Shown here: positions 43,801 through 49,942 of the stretch, in pieces | How the letters are laid out: every line of letters starts with the position of its first letter | How positions within the stretch are numbered: position 1 is the first letter of the stretch | Source: an uncultured Acidimicrobiales bacterium | Lineage (GTDB): Bacteria; Actinomycetota; Acidimicrobiia; Acidimicrobiales; SHLQ01 | Assembly: GCA_938023735.1 (NCBI GenBank) | Contig: CALJDK010000033.1 | Location: forward strand, 1-49,942 | Length of the DNA: 49,942 nt | Direction of reading: 5' to 3' | Made by a program: the position numbers and the translations under genes | Notes under the pieces: model-generated | What the model was told of the DNA's origin: nothing | What the model saw: only the letters and a program-made list of their open reading frames with translations | The model's database searches: none

Positions 43801-45094
43801 GGGCAACGGATTCGTTGCCGGAGCGGCGTCCAGCGGACGCACCACCACACTGCGCACCCTGGTCATTTCGGCGTGCACCGTATTCACCCCCGACGAACTG
43901 CACGTACAGGTACTCGACCTTGGGCGGGGAGAATTCGAGGATCTCATCTCGCTGCCGCATGTGGGGGCGGTGGTTGGCCCATCAGAGGCCGAGCGTCAAC
44001 AACGGCTCTTGCACCTCCTCGCCCGCGAAGTGCGGCGTCGCAAAGCCGCGCCACACTCCGATGCAGAGGCGACCTGGACGCCCACGCTGTTTGTACTCGA
44101 TGGGCTCGATTCGTTTCGACGAGAGAACGATGATCGCTACGACCTACTCGATCTTCTTGACGCCGTGTACCTCGATGGGCCGAGCGTTGGGGTGTACTCG
44201 ATAGTTTCCGCATCGTCACCAACCGAGCTCCGTCACTTTGCCGCAGCGACGACCTTCCGGTTGTACCTTCGGGTTGCCGACAAGATGGAGCTACGCGAGA
44301 TCGGCGTGCGAGGCGAAGTCGACGCCGACCCGCTGCCGGGCCGCGGCCATCTTGCTCCTAACGGTCTCGAGGTACAGGTGGCCTACACCGAGGCTGCGGA
44401 CCTCGAACGTGCTGCATCGCATCCTCGGCCGGCGCACCCTGCATTTACGGTCGGCATATTGTCGACCAATCTGTCGGTGGCGTCGTTGTCGCCTGCGGCG
44501 GGAGTTCGTGATGGAACGTTGTGGATTCCACTCGGTCATCGAAGCTCCGACCTGGAAACCACCGGCCTCTCTCTGGGACTCGGGCAACATTGTCTGATCG
44601 CTGGTCCTGGTCGAAGTGGAAAGACCTCGGCTCTGGTGACCATCGGCAGCCAGCTTCAGTCGAATCCAGACTGTTCCGTGCTCTGGTTCGGCGATCAGAG
44701 CCCGATCGACGGCATCGAAGCGGTAACCGCCGAGGACTTGACCGCGAGTAACTTCGCTGGCGCACAGAGGGCGGTGCTGCTGATCGATGACGTTGAAAAT
44801 GTCACGGCTACCGACGAACTGGTGCGCATCCTGGGTCGCCGCGATGGTCAGGTGCATCTCGTTGCCGCCGGTCGGGTCGACCTGCTCCGAACCTCCTATG
44901 GCCACTGGACCGGCGAGTTCAAACAGCAGCGTCGAGGCGTACTGCTCTGGCCCGACGTTCTCGACGGCGACGTAGTGGGCGTTGACTTGCCGAGCGGTTC
45001 AGCCACGCCGGCGCTGCCCGGTAGGGGAGTACTGGTACAGGGCGGAGAGGTGTCGGAGATCCAGCTCGCCCACGCCGCAGTTGCCGAGGGTTAG
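40823..45094 (+). CDS. Type VII-like secretion ATPase: ubiquitin-like, FHA, two membrane helices, three FtsK/SpoIIIE-type domains
   Basis: The 1423-aa protein has an N-terminal ubiquitin-like segment (MMISITTEQ to LRVRPG), an FHA domain at about residues 100-165 (YLVGRSELAD, SRRHARL, SVNG), two membrane helices near residue 260-290, and three motor domains. Domain 1 has a full Walker A (GGTTGSGKS, Lys687) and Walker B (LVVVIDEFA). Domain 2 has a degenerate A loop, GAASSGRTT (Arg1006 for lysine). Domain 3 has GPGRSGKTS (Lys1267) and LLIDDVEN. This matches EccC/EssC translocation motors, and the FHA before the membrane part is EssC-like. ATG 40823 is chosen; the frame opens upstream to 40766 through a tandem-repeat tract. 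Its stop overlaps the PAC2 gene stop by 4 bp. Confidence 0.9.
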   Translation: MMISITTEQSSQVVELSWSAVAATQATVGDVLEAAKVVVSATDLLSLDGFSVAATDRLDSLTLHPGSCLRVRPGSRPAGLRKLRPSVGSIDVVAGLDAGVRQVIRPGRYLVGRSELADIVVRAPTVSRRHARLQVSAAGGLAIADIGSVNGVKIGDGSTSDTRNSSLENRSLQDSSLENRAEAFEWDEPVRLGSATILARRSPIDAPHHLAPQRTHAGLASMLTFNRMPRQELPSPPVALELPTRKAPEHHRPRFSWAAIVAPLIMGAAMALLWSPLYALFMVLSPLMSVMNLWEDKHRLRREQKQIEKSFWGDLRRFERDLQQQLIRERQRRLDRHVDLAELRRRATGPSVHLWERRTDHPDFLEVTVGLGQLRLDTALTRDGAARSDAQPGSAAVGIEPEVAELLSRVGVLHDVPIDIKVHSATVTGVTGRRSVAQAVVRSLVGSVAGNHGPADVEIIVLCSPDQAAAWQWAALLPHTADRYSSTGRLLIATTAEAAAEVVGRQLQHAVETDAGVAVTSVVVIDGPEFHSGRHAAVRSLAGVAGCALVVVAESFDWLPAETSVAIETAGDDGIGRVVDPSEVQPPIEVMLDGMSTETGMALAAALARFEDPEVRAAGAGIPGKVGLGSLLGGPVEPATIARRWSSCRGNPGLPAPLGSDEHGPVVIDLVADGPHALIGGTTGSGKSELLRSMVASMAASADAEHLAFVLIDYKGGSAFDRCADLPHTVGVVTDLDPQLSERALRCLNAELEYRERLLREFGADSIEAYRRSSAVEPLPRLVVVIDEFATMVNELPDFVDALVGIAQRGRSLGVHLVLATQRPSGAINDNIRTNTNLRIALRMLDAVDSIDVVGTDAAASIGRDAPGRACLRLGPGQLMNFQSALATGSANADADVLVSPVVFGPTATAAETAPAAETESPTELDLLVEAIVEVHEMQRLADPRCPWPAPLGASVSLVEVEEARTTTGGVVFGEVDDPDNQQKGAAIWNPTSGNGFVAGAASSGRTTTLRTLVISACTVFTPDELHVQVLDLGRGEFEDLISLPHVGAVVGPSEAERQQRLLHLLAREVRRRKAAPHSDAEATWTPTLFVLDGLDSFRRENDDRYDLLDLLDAVYLDGPSVGVYSIVSASSPTELRHFAAATTFRLYLRVADKMELREIGVRGEVDADPLPGRGHLAPNGLEVQVAYTEAADLERAASHPRPAHPAFTVGILSTNLSVASLSPAAGVRDGTLWIPLGHRSSDLETTGLSLGLGQHCLIAGPGRSGKTSALVTIGSQLQSNPDCSVLWFGDQSPIDGIEAVTAEDLTASNFAGAQRAVLLIDDVENVTATDELVRILGRRDGQVHLVAAGRVDLLRTSYGHWTGEFKQQRRGVLLWPDVLDGDVVGVDLPSGSATPALPGRGVLVQGGEVSEIQLAHAAVAEG
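41313..41362. repeat. 20-bp direct repeat in the FHA-to-membrane linker of the ATPase gene
   Basis: The 20-bp string beginning ACAGCTCCTTGG and ending AAAACAGG occurs at 41313-41332 and 41343-41362, a 30-bp period. It encodes SSLEN-type repeats (SSLENRSLQDSSLENR) in a flexible linker. Confidence 0.85.
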
Positions 45095-45945
45095 CTGTCG
45101 CCCTGGTTGCGTTCGCGAAGAAAGTTCTCGACCTCGGCCGCGAGATCGACGGTGACGTCGAGGGTGTCGTTGGCGTCGAATGTGGTCTCGAGTTCGCTCA
45201 CGTACGAGAGGACTTCGGGGTCGTTGACCACGGCGGCATCGACCATCTCCTGCCAACTCCCGGCCGCATCGTCGAGGCCGCCTGCCCCGGTAGGAACACC
45301 CGTGACCTGGCCGAGCTTGCGCAGAAGCGCCTGTGTTGCCTTGGGGCTTGGTTCGCCCATCACGTAATGCGGAACCGACACGCGAAGCGAGATAACCGGC
45401 ATTCCGGCCGCGTCGATGGCGTCGTGCAGGACTCCCATCACCCCGCTTGGGCCTTCGTAGCTCGGTCGGCCAAGGCCAAGGCGAAGTGCGAGTTCGGCAT
45501 CGGTGGCGCTGCCGACCACCTCGATCGGCCGGGTGTGTGGAACCACTCCGGGAGCGGCGCCGAGGGTGACAAAGAGTTCGGCACCAGTTTGGCGACCGAT
45601 CTCGACAACCTGCTCAGCAAAGGTTCGCCAACGAAGGTGAGGTTCGACACCGGCAATGGTGAGCACGTCGTGTTCTTCGCCCGCGCTCAACGCGTAACAC
45701 CGGGTGTCGGGCCACTCGATGATGCGCTTTCCGTCGACCAGGCGAACCTGCGGCCGCTCCTGTTGAAAGTCGAAGAAGGTTTCAGGGTCGATAACCGCCA
45801 ACTCCTTCGGGTCATGTTGTTCGTGAAGCCAGTCGATAGCGGCGGTGGCTGCGCCCCCGGCGTTGAAGTATCCGGCAAAGGCGGCAACGACGATTGGTCG
45901 TCGGGCGCCACTGGCGGCATCGGTGTTCCAGGAAAGTTCGCTCAC
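45091..45945 (-). CDS. PAC2 family protein
   Basis: The 284-aa protein fits the PAC2 (proteasome assembly chaperone 2-like) family of actinobacteria and archaea: RPIVVAAFAGYFNAGGAATAAIDWL, ELAVIDPETFFDFQQERP, VLTIAGVEPHLRWRTF, ELFVTLGAAPGVVPHTRPIEV, SGVMGVLHDAIDAAGMPVISLRVSVPHY. These proteins share the fold of archaeal PbaA/PbaB ATP-independent chaperones; an actinobacterial role in proteasome or other complex assembly has been proposed but is not settled. The start is GTG 45945 with only GGGTG upstream. No proteasome gene is in the window. Confidence 0.87.
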   Translation of the reverse strand: MSELSWNTDAASGARRPIVVAAFAGYFNAGGAATAAIDWLHEQHDPKELAVIDPETFFDFQQERPQVRLVDGKRIIEWPDTRCYALSAGEEHDVLTIAGVEPHLRWRTFAEQVVEIGRQTGAELFVTLGAAPGVVPHTRPIEVVGSATDAELALRLGLGRPSYEGPSGVMGVLHDAIDAAGMPVISLRVSVPHYVMGEPSPKATQALLRKLGQVTGVPTGAGGLDDAAGSWQEMVDAAVVNDPEVLSYVSELETTFDANDTLDVTVDLAAEVENFLRERNQGDS

Positions 45946-46197
45946 GGCTGCACCCTAGTTTGTGGCCCTGAGCCGCGGGTACCGGCAACGAGCTGCCCAA
46001 ATCCTCGGTGAAAGCCACGCTCCGCGTTTGGAAGAATGTCGAAAACTTGGGACAGTGGTGAGATCTTGAGAAAAACGAACGTTCTGACAAGTCTTGCCGG
46101 GACGACTCGAGATGGCACCAGTACGAGGAAGCTGCCAAGGTGGTAGACGCCTCAGTTTCTGTGGCGCTGGCGACGTGATGACGACAGAAAGAAAAGT

Positions 46198-48153
46198 GTG
46201 GGGCGAGGAATGGGTGCACGACGGGAACAAGCAGGTGTGGCGAAAGCCATTGCCCTGCTGATCACAACACTGGCGTTGGTGGCAGCACTGCTCACCGCCG
46301 CCCCAGGTCAGGCCACTGCCGATGAACAGCCGGAGTTTGCTGGCATCGACTCGCTCGACAGCGGATCAGACCTTGACCTCACCGCTACTCCGGCCCTCGG
46401 GCAGTTCGCCGGATTGCAGTCGGCCGACGGTTCGTTCGTTGTCGAGGTACTCACCACCGACACCGACGCAGTAGCCGCCGAGGTTCGCACGCTGGGCGGC
46501 ACGGTGAACTCCATCAGCGACGGACTCGCTGTTCATGCCACCGTCAATGAACTCGTGATGGCCGATATCAACCGCATCGATGGTGTGCTCGGCGTTATTC
46601 CGTCGCTGTCGAACAACAGCTACAAGGGCAAGGTTCGAGGCGAGCAGGTCGCAAAGATCGGTGCTGCTCGCTGGCACCAGGCGGGCACCGTCGGGAAGGG
46701 TGTCAAGATCGTCATCATCGATGTGTTCGGCGGGGCCACTTGGACCAAGGCCCAACGTTCGAAAGACGTGCCAAAGCCAAAGAAGACCTTCTGCCGTAAC
46801 GGCGGACGGGCGTGCCAGATCTGGTCGGTTGCGGGCAACGATGCCCAGCACGGCGTCGGTGTGGCCGAGATCATCCACGACCTGGCTCCCGCCGCAGAGC
46901 TCTACGTAGCCACCGCGCTACGCACCACCGATCTCCCCGCGGCGGTGAACTGGGCCATCGCCCAAGACGCCGACATGATCTCGATGTCTCAGGGTGGCAT
47001 TGCCTTCACCACGCCCGGCGACGGTCGAGGAGTCAATAATGCTCTTGCCGCAAAAGCTGCGGCAAACGGCGTTGCGTTCTTTGCAGCGGCCGGAAACTCC
47101 GGAGGTAGCGCTGCCGCCAACCGAGACGGCATCTACTATCGCGGCAAGTTCACCGACACCGACGGCAACGGTTTTCACGAGTTCGCGCCGGGCGACGAAT
47201 CGCTCGGATTCTTCTCCTGCACCAACGGCGTCATCTCGGCCCGTTGGAACGACTTCATTGCCTTGAAGAACCAATTTCAGTTCTCGGCCAACAACGCCAC
47301 CGACTACGACATCGTTGTCGCCGACGCAAACGGAAACATCCAGAGCATCGGCGACCTTCCGCAGGGCGCCAACGGTCAGCTACCGTTCGAGTACGCCCAA
47401 GGATCGAGCTGTGCAAATCGCCAGCCCGGCTTCCTGTTCATCGCGCAGACCGGTGTCGGAAACGGCAGCGCCGACGACATCATCGAAGTCATGGTCGGTC
47501 AGGGCGCACTCGAGTACTGGCAGGATCCCTACTCGGCCGCTATTCCAATCGTCGATAGCAAGACCCCGGGTGTGATGGGTGTCGGTGCAATCGATCCGGC
47601 TCGTGGCAAGAACATTGCGGTCTACAGCTCCCAAGGCCCGACCACCGACGGGCGTATGACCCCGCGAATCTCGGGTGCATCCTGTGTGAAGACCGTTGCC
47701 TACGGCAGCACCTGCTTCAACGGCACAAGCGCAGCAACGCCAGCCGTCGCCGGGTACGCGGCCCTCGTTTTGTCGGCTCGACTGGCGAGAACCCCAGCTC
47801 AGCTCGAGGCGTTCCTGACCCGACATGCCGTCGACCGAGGCCGGAAGGGGCCGGACTCCACGTTTGGTTTCGGTGAGGCCATTGCGCCAAGTGCTCCGTG
47901 TGGTGGACGTCTAGCCACCATCATGGGAACTGCCAAGGCCGATCGACTCAAAGGCACTAACCGTTCCGACGTCATCGTTGGCTTCAATGGCAACGACCGC
48001 ATCGAAGGTCTCGGTGGAAACGACATCCTGTGCGGAAACGCCGGTGTCGACACGCTCATTGGCGGAAAGGGCGCCAAAGATGTGTGCTTCTCGAACGCCT
48101 TTGGTCTCAAGAAGGACCGCGGCAAGATCAGCGGTTGCAAAACGAAGCGTTAA
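46198..48153 (+). CDS. Secreted subtilase (S8) with C-terminal RTX-like repeats
   Basis: The 651-aa protein has a signal peptide (AKAIALLITTLALVAALLTAAP, cleavage near residue 41), a propeptide-like inhibitor region to about residue 140, and an S8 catalytic domain. The triad is readable: Asp175 in VIIDVFGG, His218 in NDAQHGVGVAEII, Ser511 in FNGTSAATPAVAG, with oxyanion Asn300 in AAAGNSGG. Several cysteines (C199/C206, C341, C405, C496, C506) may form disulfides. The C-terminal 70 residues (IMGTAKADRLKGTNRSDVIVG, FNGNDRIEGLGGNDILCG) are RTX-like GGxGxD repeats that bind calcium. The His loop is QHGVGVA instead of the usual GHGTxVA. GTG 46198 is the longest start; ATG 46210 is an alternative. 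It may process surface or secreted proteins; it is not a mycosin by motif. Confidence 0.88.
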   Translation: MGRGMGARREQAGVAKAIALLITTLALVAALLTAAPGQATADEQPEFAGIDSLDSGSDLDLTATPALGQFAGLQSADGSFVVEVLTTDTDAVAAEVRTLGGTVNSISDGLAVHATVNELVMADINRIDGVLGVIPSLSNNSYKGKVRGEQVAKIGAARWHQAGTVGKGVKIVIIDVFGGATWTKAQRSKDVPKPKKTFCRNGGRACQIWSVAGNDAQHGVGVAEIIHDLAPAAELYVATALRTTDLPAAVNWAIAQDADMISMSQGGIAFTTPGDGRGVNNALAAKAAANGVAFFAAAGNSGGSAAANRDGIYYRGKFTDTDGNGFHEFAPGDESLGFFSCTNGVISARWNDFIALKNQFQFSANNATDYDIVVADANGNIQSIGDLPQGANGQLPFEYAQGSSCANRQPGFLFIAQTGVGNGSADDIIEVMVGQGALEYWQDPYSAAIPIVDSKTPGVMGVGAIDPARGKNIAVYSSQGPTTDGRMTPRISGASCVKTVAYGSTCFNGTSAATPAVAGYAALVLSARLARTPAQLEAFLTRHAVDRGRKGPDSTFGFGEAIAPSAPCGGRLATIMGTAKADRLKGTNRSDVIVGFNGNDRIEGLGGNDILCGNAGVDTLIGGKGAKDVCFSNAFGLKKDRGKISGCKTKR

Positions 48154-48199
48154 AGCCGGCGCGAAACCAGCACGAGGTTGCCAGCACTAAAATGGCTGC

Positions 48200-48967
48200 A
48201 TGCTTCGTATCGCTGGCGTGCAGCACAACATCATTTGGGAAGACCCATCATCGAACTTTGATCGGCTGCGGCCTCTGATTGCAGAGGCCGCAGCCGATGC
48301 CGATCTGGTGATTCTCAGCGAAATGTTTGCCACCGGATTCTCGATGCAGGCCAGCCGGTTGTCTGAACCCGCAGACGGCCCCACCGAGGCGTTTCTTCGA
48401 AGCCAAGCTGCCGAGCACGGTGTGCGGCTCGCAGCCTCTCGCCCGGCGCTCGACCCGGGGTTCGATCGGCCCGTCAATCAGTTCATGTTGGTTGCCCCGG
48501 ACGGTTCGGTGCAGCGGTACGCAAAGAACCATCCGTTCTCCTTTGCCGGCGAGGATCAGTACTACGACGCCGGGCCGGGGCCGACAACGTTCGAGGCGAG
48601 TGGCGTCGGGGTTGCGCCGTTCATTTGTTACGACCTGCGCTTTGCGACCGAGTTCTGGGATGTGGCTGAACACACCGATCTCTATGTGGTGGTGGCCAAC
48701 TGGCCCGAGGCGCGGCGCGAACATTGGCTTGCACTGCTGATGGCCCGGGCCATCGAGAATCAGGCCTATGTGGTGGGTATCAACCGGGTTGGTGACGGCG
48801 ATGGTCTTCGCTATAGCGGCGATAGCCGGATCTTCTCACCGCTCGGCGAAACGATCGCCGCCGCAGGTAGCGATGAGGAAATACTGCGGGCAACCATCGA
48901 CCCATCGGTGGTTGCAGAAACCCGAACGACGTTTCCCTTTCTCGCCGATAGATCACCTCGGCGCTGA
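48200..48967 (+). CDS. Nitrilase-superfamily amidase, omega-amidase/YafV-like
   Basis: The 255-aa protein has the Glu-Lys-Cys triad of the carbon-nitrogen hydrolase family: Glu41 in LSEMFATGFSM, Lys109 in YAKNHPF and Cys143 in ICYDLRF. The EMFATGFSM and HPFSFAGED segments are typical of the YafV/omega-amidase subgroup, which hydrolyses 2-oxoglutaramate and 2-oxosuccinamate, repair or salvage products of glutamine and asparagine transamination. The substrate is inferred from subgroup motifs. It is followed 13 bp later by the lysine-tailed protein gene. Confidence 0.88.
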   Translation: MLRIAGVQHNIIWEDPSSNFDRLRPLIAEAAADADLVILSEMFATGFSMQASRLSEPADGPTEAFLRSQAAEHGVRLAASRPALDPGFDRPVNQFMLVAPDGSVQRYAKNHPFSFAGEDQYYDAGPGPTTFEASGVGVAPFICYDLRFATEFWDVAEHTDLYVVVANWPEARREHWLALLMARAIENQAYVVGINRVGDGDGLRYSGDSRIFSPLGETIAAAGSDEEILRATIDPSVVAETRTTFPFLADRSPRR

Positions 48968-48980
48968 TACCCTCAAAAAC

Positions 48981-49562
48981 ATGGGAAAGAACAACGATCC
49001 TCTCGCACGCGCTGAAGAAGTAGGCCAGCAGGTCTTCGAGGCGGTCGCCTCGGGCCTCACCGAGGTTGTCGGAAAGCTGCAGGCCCTGGCCGAGCAGATC
49101 GAACAAAAAGTCGAGGAGCAGTTGCGCACGTCGGCCGGCAACCCGCCACCGGCAGGACCGACCGGAAAGACTGGAAAGGCTGGCAAGCAGGGAAAAGCTG
49201 GTAAAGCTGCCAAGGATGCCAAGGATGCCAAGTCTGGGACCCCGAAGGCAAAGAAGGCGATAGAGGCGCCGGTGTCAGAGATTTCGGCCAAAAAGAGTGC
49301 GGGTAAGAAGACGGCGGCGAAGAAGTCTGATTCGTCAAAGAAGTCCGCTAAATCCGCTTCGGCGAAAGAGAAGTCAGCGGGAAAGAAATCCACGAAAAAG
49401 AGCTCGAGCAAGACGTCCGGAAGCAAGTCATCGGCAAGTAAGGGTGCGTCTGGCCCCACCCGGGACGAGCTGTATAAGCAGGCCCAAAAGCTCAACATTG
49501 CTGGCCGTTCGGGCATGACCAAAGCCCAACTGGTTGCCGCGATCAAAAAGGCCACCAAGTAG
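48981..49562 (+). CDS. Lysine-tailed protein with C-terminal SAP/Rho-N-like motif
   Basis: The 193-aa protein starts at ATG 48981. Residues 1-50 are an amphipathic helix (VGQQVFEAVASGLTEVVGKLQALAEQI). Residues about 60-155 are a histone-H1-like tail of Lys, Ala, Ser and Thr (KKSAGKKTAAKK, KKSSSKTSGSK). The last 32 residues (TRDELYKQAQKLNIAGRSGMTKAQLVAAIKKA) form a helix-turn-helix-like SAP/HeH or Rho N-terminal-like motif that binds nucleic acids. A nucleoid-associated or RNA-binding role is inferred. It is an apparent operon partner of the nitrilase-type gene. Confidence 0.7.
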   Translation: MGKNNDPLARAEEVGQQVFEAVASGLTEVVGKLQALAEQIEQKVEEQLRTSAGNPPPAGPTGKTGKAGKQGKAGKAAKDAKDAKSGTPKAKKAIEAPVSEISAKKSAGKKTAAKKSDSSKKSAKSASAKEKSAGKKSTKKSSSKTSGSKSSASKGASGPTRDELYKQAQKLNIAGRSGMTKAQLVAAIKKATK

Positions 49563-49637
49563 GTCGCCGTAGCAGCGAAGAAGATCACTGGCCGACCCCG
49601 TATCGGCAACTAGAGTGTGCCGGGGGTCATAGTTGCC

Positions 49638-49942
49638 ATGAAGCGGAGCATTGAAGGGACGAACAGACGCCGGTGGTGGCTGTCCGTCCTCATTGCAGCG
49701 CTCACGTTGCTGGCCCCGTTGGGATCAATCGCTGCCGCCGCGCAGAGCACCGGAGACAGTTCTTCTGAAGACAGTTCTTCTGAAGAGGGTGATTGCCCGT
49801 CCGAAGACGAACGCAACGACGCGGCCAGCGCCATTGTTGTGGGCAAAGTTATCGATGTTCGCACCGGCGGCGTTTCCACCTCTGGCAACGAGTCGGGCGA
49901 CGACTCGATCATCGTCGAGGTGATCGGCATCGACAAGGGCGG
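49638..49942 (+). CDS. Putative secreted protein, N-terminal part only (runs off right edge)
   Basis: From ATG 49638 the frame is open to the window end (about 101 residues). It has a basic N-terminus (MKRSIEGTNRRRWW), a hydrophobic signal sequence (LSVLIAALTLLAPLGSIAAAA) with a likely cleavage site near residue 34, and a Ser/Glu-rich linker encoded by a 15-bp tandem repeat. The visible mature part (AIVVGKVIDVRTGG, SIIVEVIGIDKG) has the alternating beta pattern of small secreted OB- or NTR-like domains, but no family can be named from the fragment. Confidence 0.6.
   Translation, partial: MKRSIEGTNRRRWWLSVLIAALTLLAPLGSIAAAAQSTGDSSSEDSSSEEGDCPSEDERNDAASAIVVGKVIDVRTGGVSTSGNESGDDSIIVEVIGIDKG
49755..49784. 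repeat. 15-bp tandem repeat, two perfect copies
   Basis: GACAGTTCTTCTGAA is present twice in direct tandem, encoding DSSSEDSSSE in the linker after the signal sequence of the right-edge gene. Confidence 0.9.

Noticed and set aside
46198-48153. Calling the S8 protease a mycosin (MycP) of the type VII-like locus
   Set aside because: It lacks the C-terminal membrane helix of mycosins and has RTX-like repeats; the PAC2 gene lies between it and the locus on the opposite strand.
1-49942. tRNA, rRNA, transposase or phage integrase genes
   Set aside because: No tRNA T-arm motif with a matching cloverleaf, no rRNA segments and no DDE or tyrosine recombinase motifs were found by reading the window.

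Overview
The window looks like chromosomal DNA of a high-GC actinobacterium, most likely class Acidimicrobiia (an Ilumatobacter-like lineage). This is an inference from gene content: frequent GTG starts, an F420-type luciferase-fold oxidoreductase, DUF3097 and PAC2 proteins, a WXG100/FtsK secretion locus, paired acyl-CoA synthetases and large PAS/GAF/GGDEF/EAL proteins. I see no rRNA, tRNA, CRISPR array, insertion sequence or phage module. Coding density is high and no stretch over 300 bases lacks a gene. A truncated lipoprotein gene lies at the left edge and a truncated secreted-protein gene at the right edge.

Layout. 1-4.4 kb: lipoprotein fragment, a double-unit TetR-like regulator, a protein with a histone-H1-like lysine tail, and an exported carboxylesterase-fold protein that has lost its nucleophile serine. 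4.4-12.5 kb is a minus-strand run: aldose-epimerase-like protein, thioesterase, a one-chain MFS transporter/methyltransferase fusion, then serA, DUF1015 and a fused pabB-pabC. serA and DUF1015 are joined by an ATGA overlap. 12.6-19.2 kb is mostly lipid-related: a GFA-family protein, three tandem 33-bp hairpin repeats, two acyl-CoA synthetases, and a luciferase-like oxidoreductase preceded by a KstR-like operator, followed by a DHA2 efflux pump.

19.3-20.3 kb holds the most striking gene: a thioredoxin-fold protein whose reading frame is interrupted only by one TGA, exactly at the redox-active cysteine position (W-TGA-G-C). A 6-bp stem with a G-containing 5-nt loop starts 14 nt later, as expected of a bacterial SECIS element. 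I interpret it as an unannotated selenoprotein.

20.4-37 kb: three cyclic-di-GMP-type proteins with different degrees of active-site decay, DUF3097, a second luciferase-fold oxidoreductase, a membrane pentapeptide-repeat protein, a divergent cyclopropane-synthase-like methyltransferase, a CapA-like lipoprotein coupled to a zinc peptidase with two HExxH modules, and DNA glycosylase Tag. 37.2-45.1 kb: a sugar transferase, then a compact type VII secretion-like locus (small helical protein, 652-aa unknown, WXG100 protein, ubiquitin-like/FHA/FtsK ATPase). 45.1-49.9 kb: PAC2 protein, an exported subtilase with RTX-like repeats, a nitrilase-family amidase, a second lysine-tailed protein with a C-terminal SAP/Rho-N-like motif, and the truncated secreted protein.

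Taken together the region mixes housekeeping metabolism (serine, folate precursor, fatty-acid activation) with envelope, secretion and signalling genes. The candidate undescribed systems are the Sec-containing redoxin and the minimal type VII-like locus. All functions are read from sequence motifs by eye; no database search was run.
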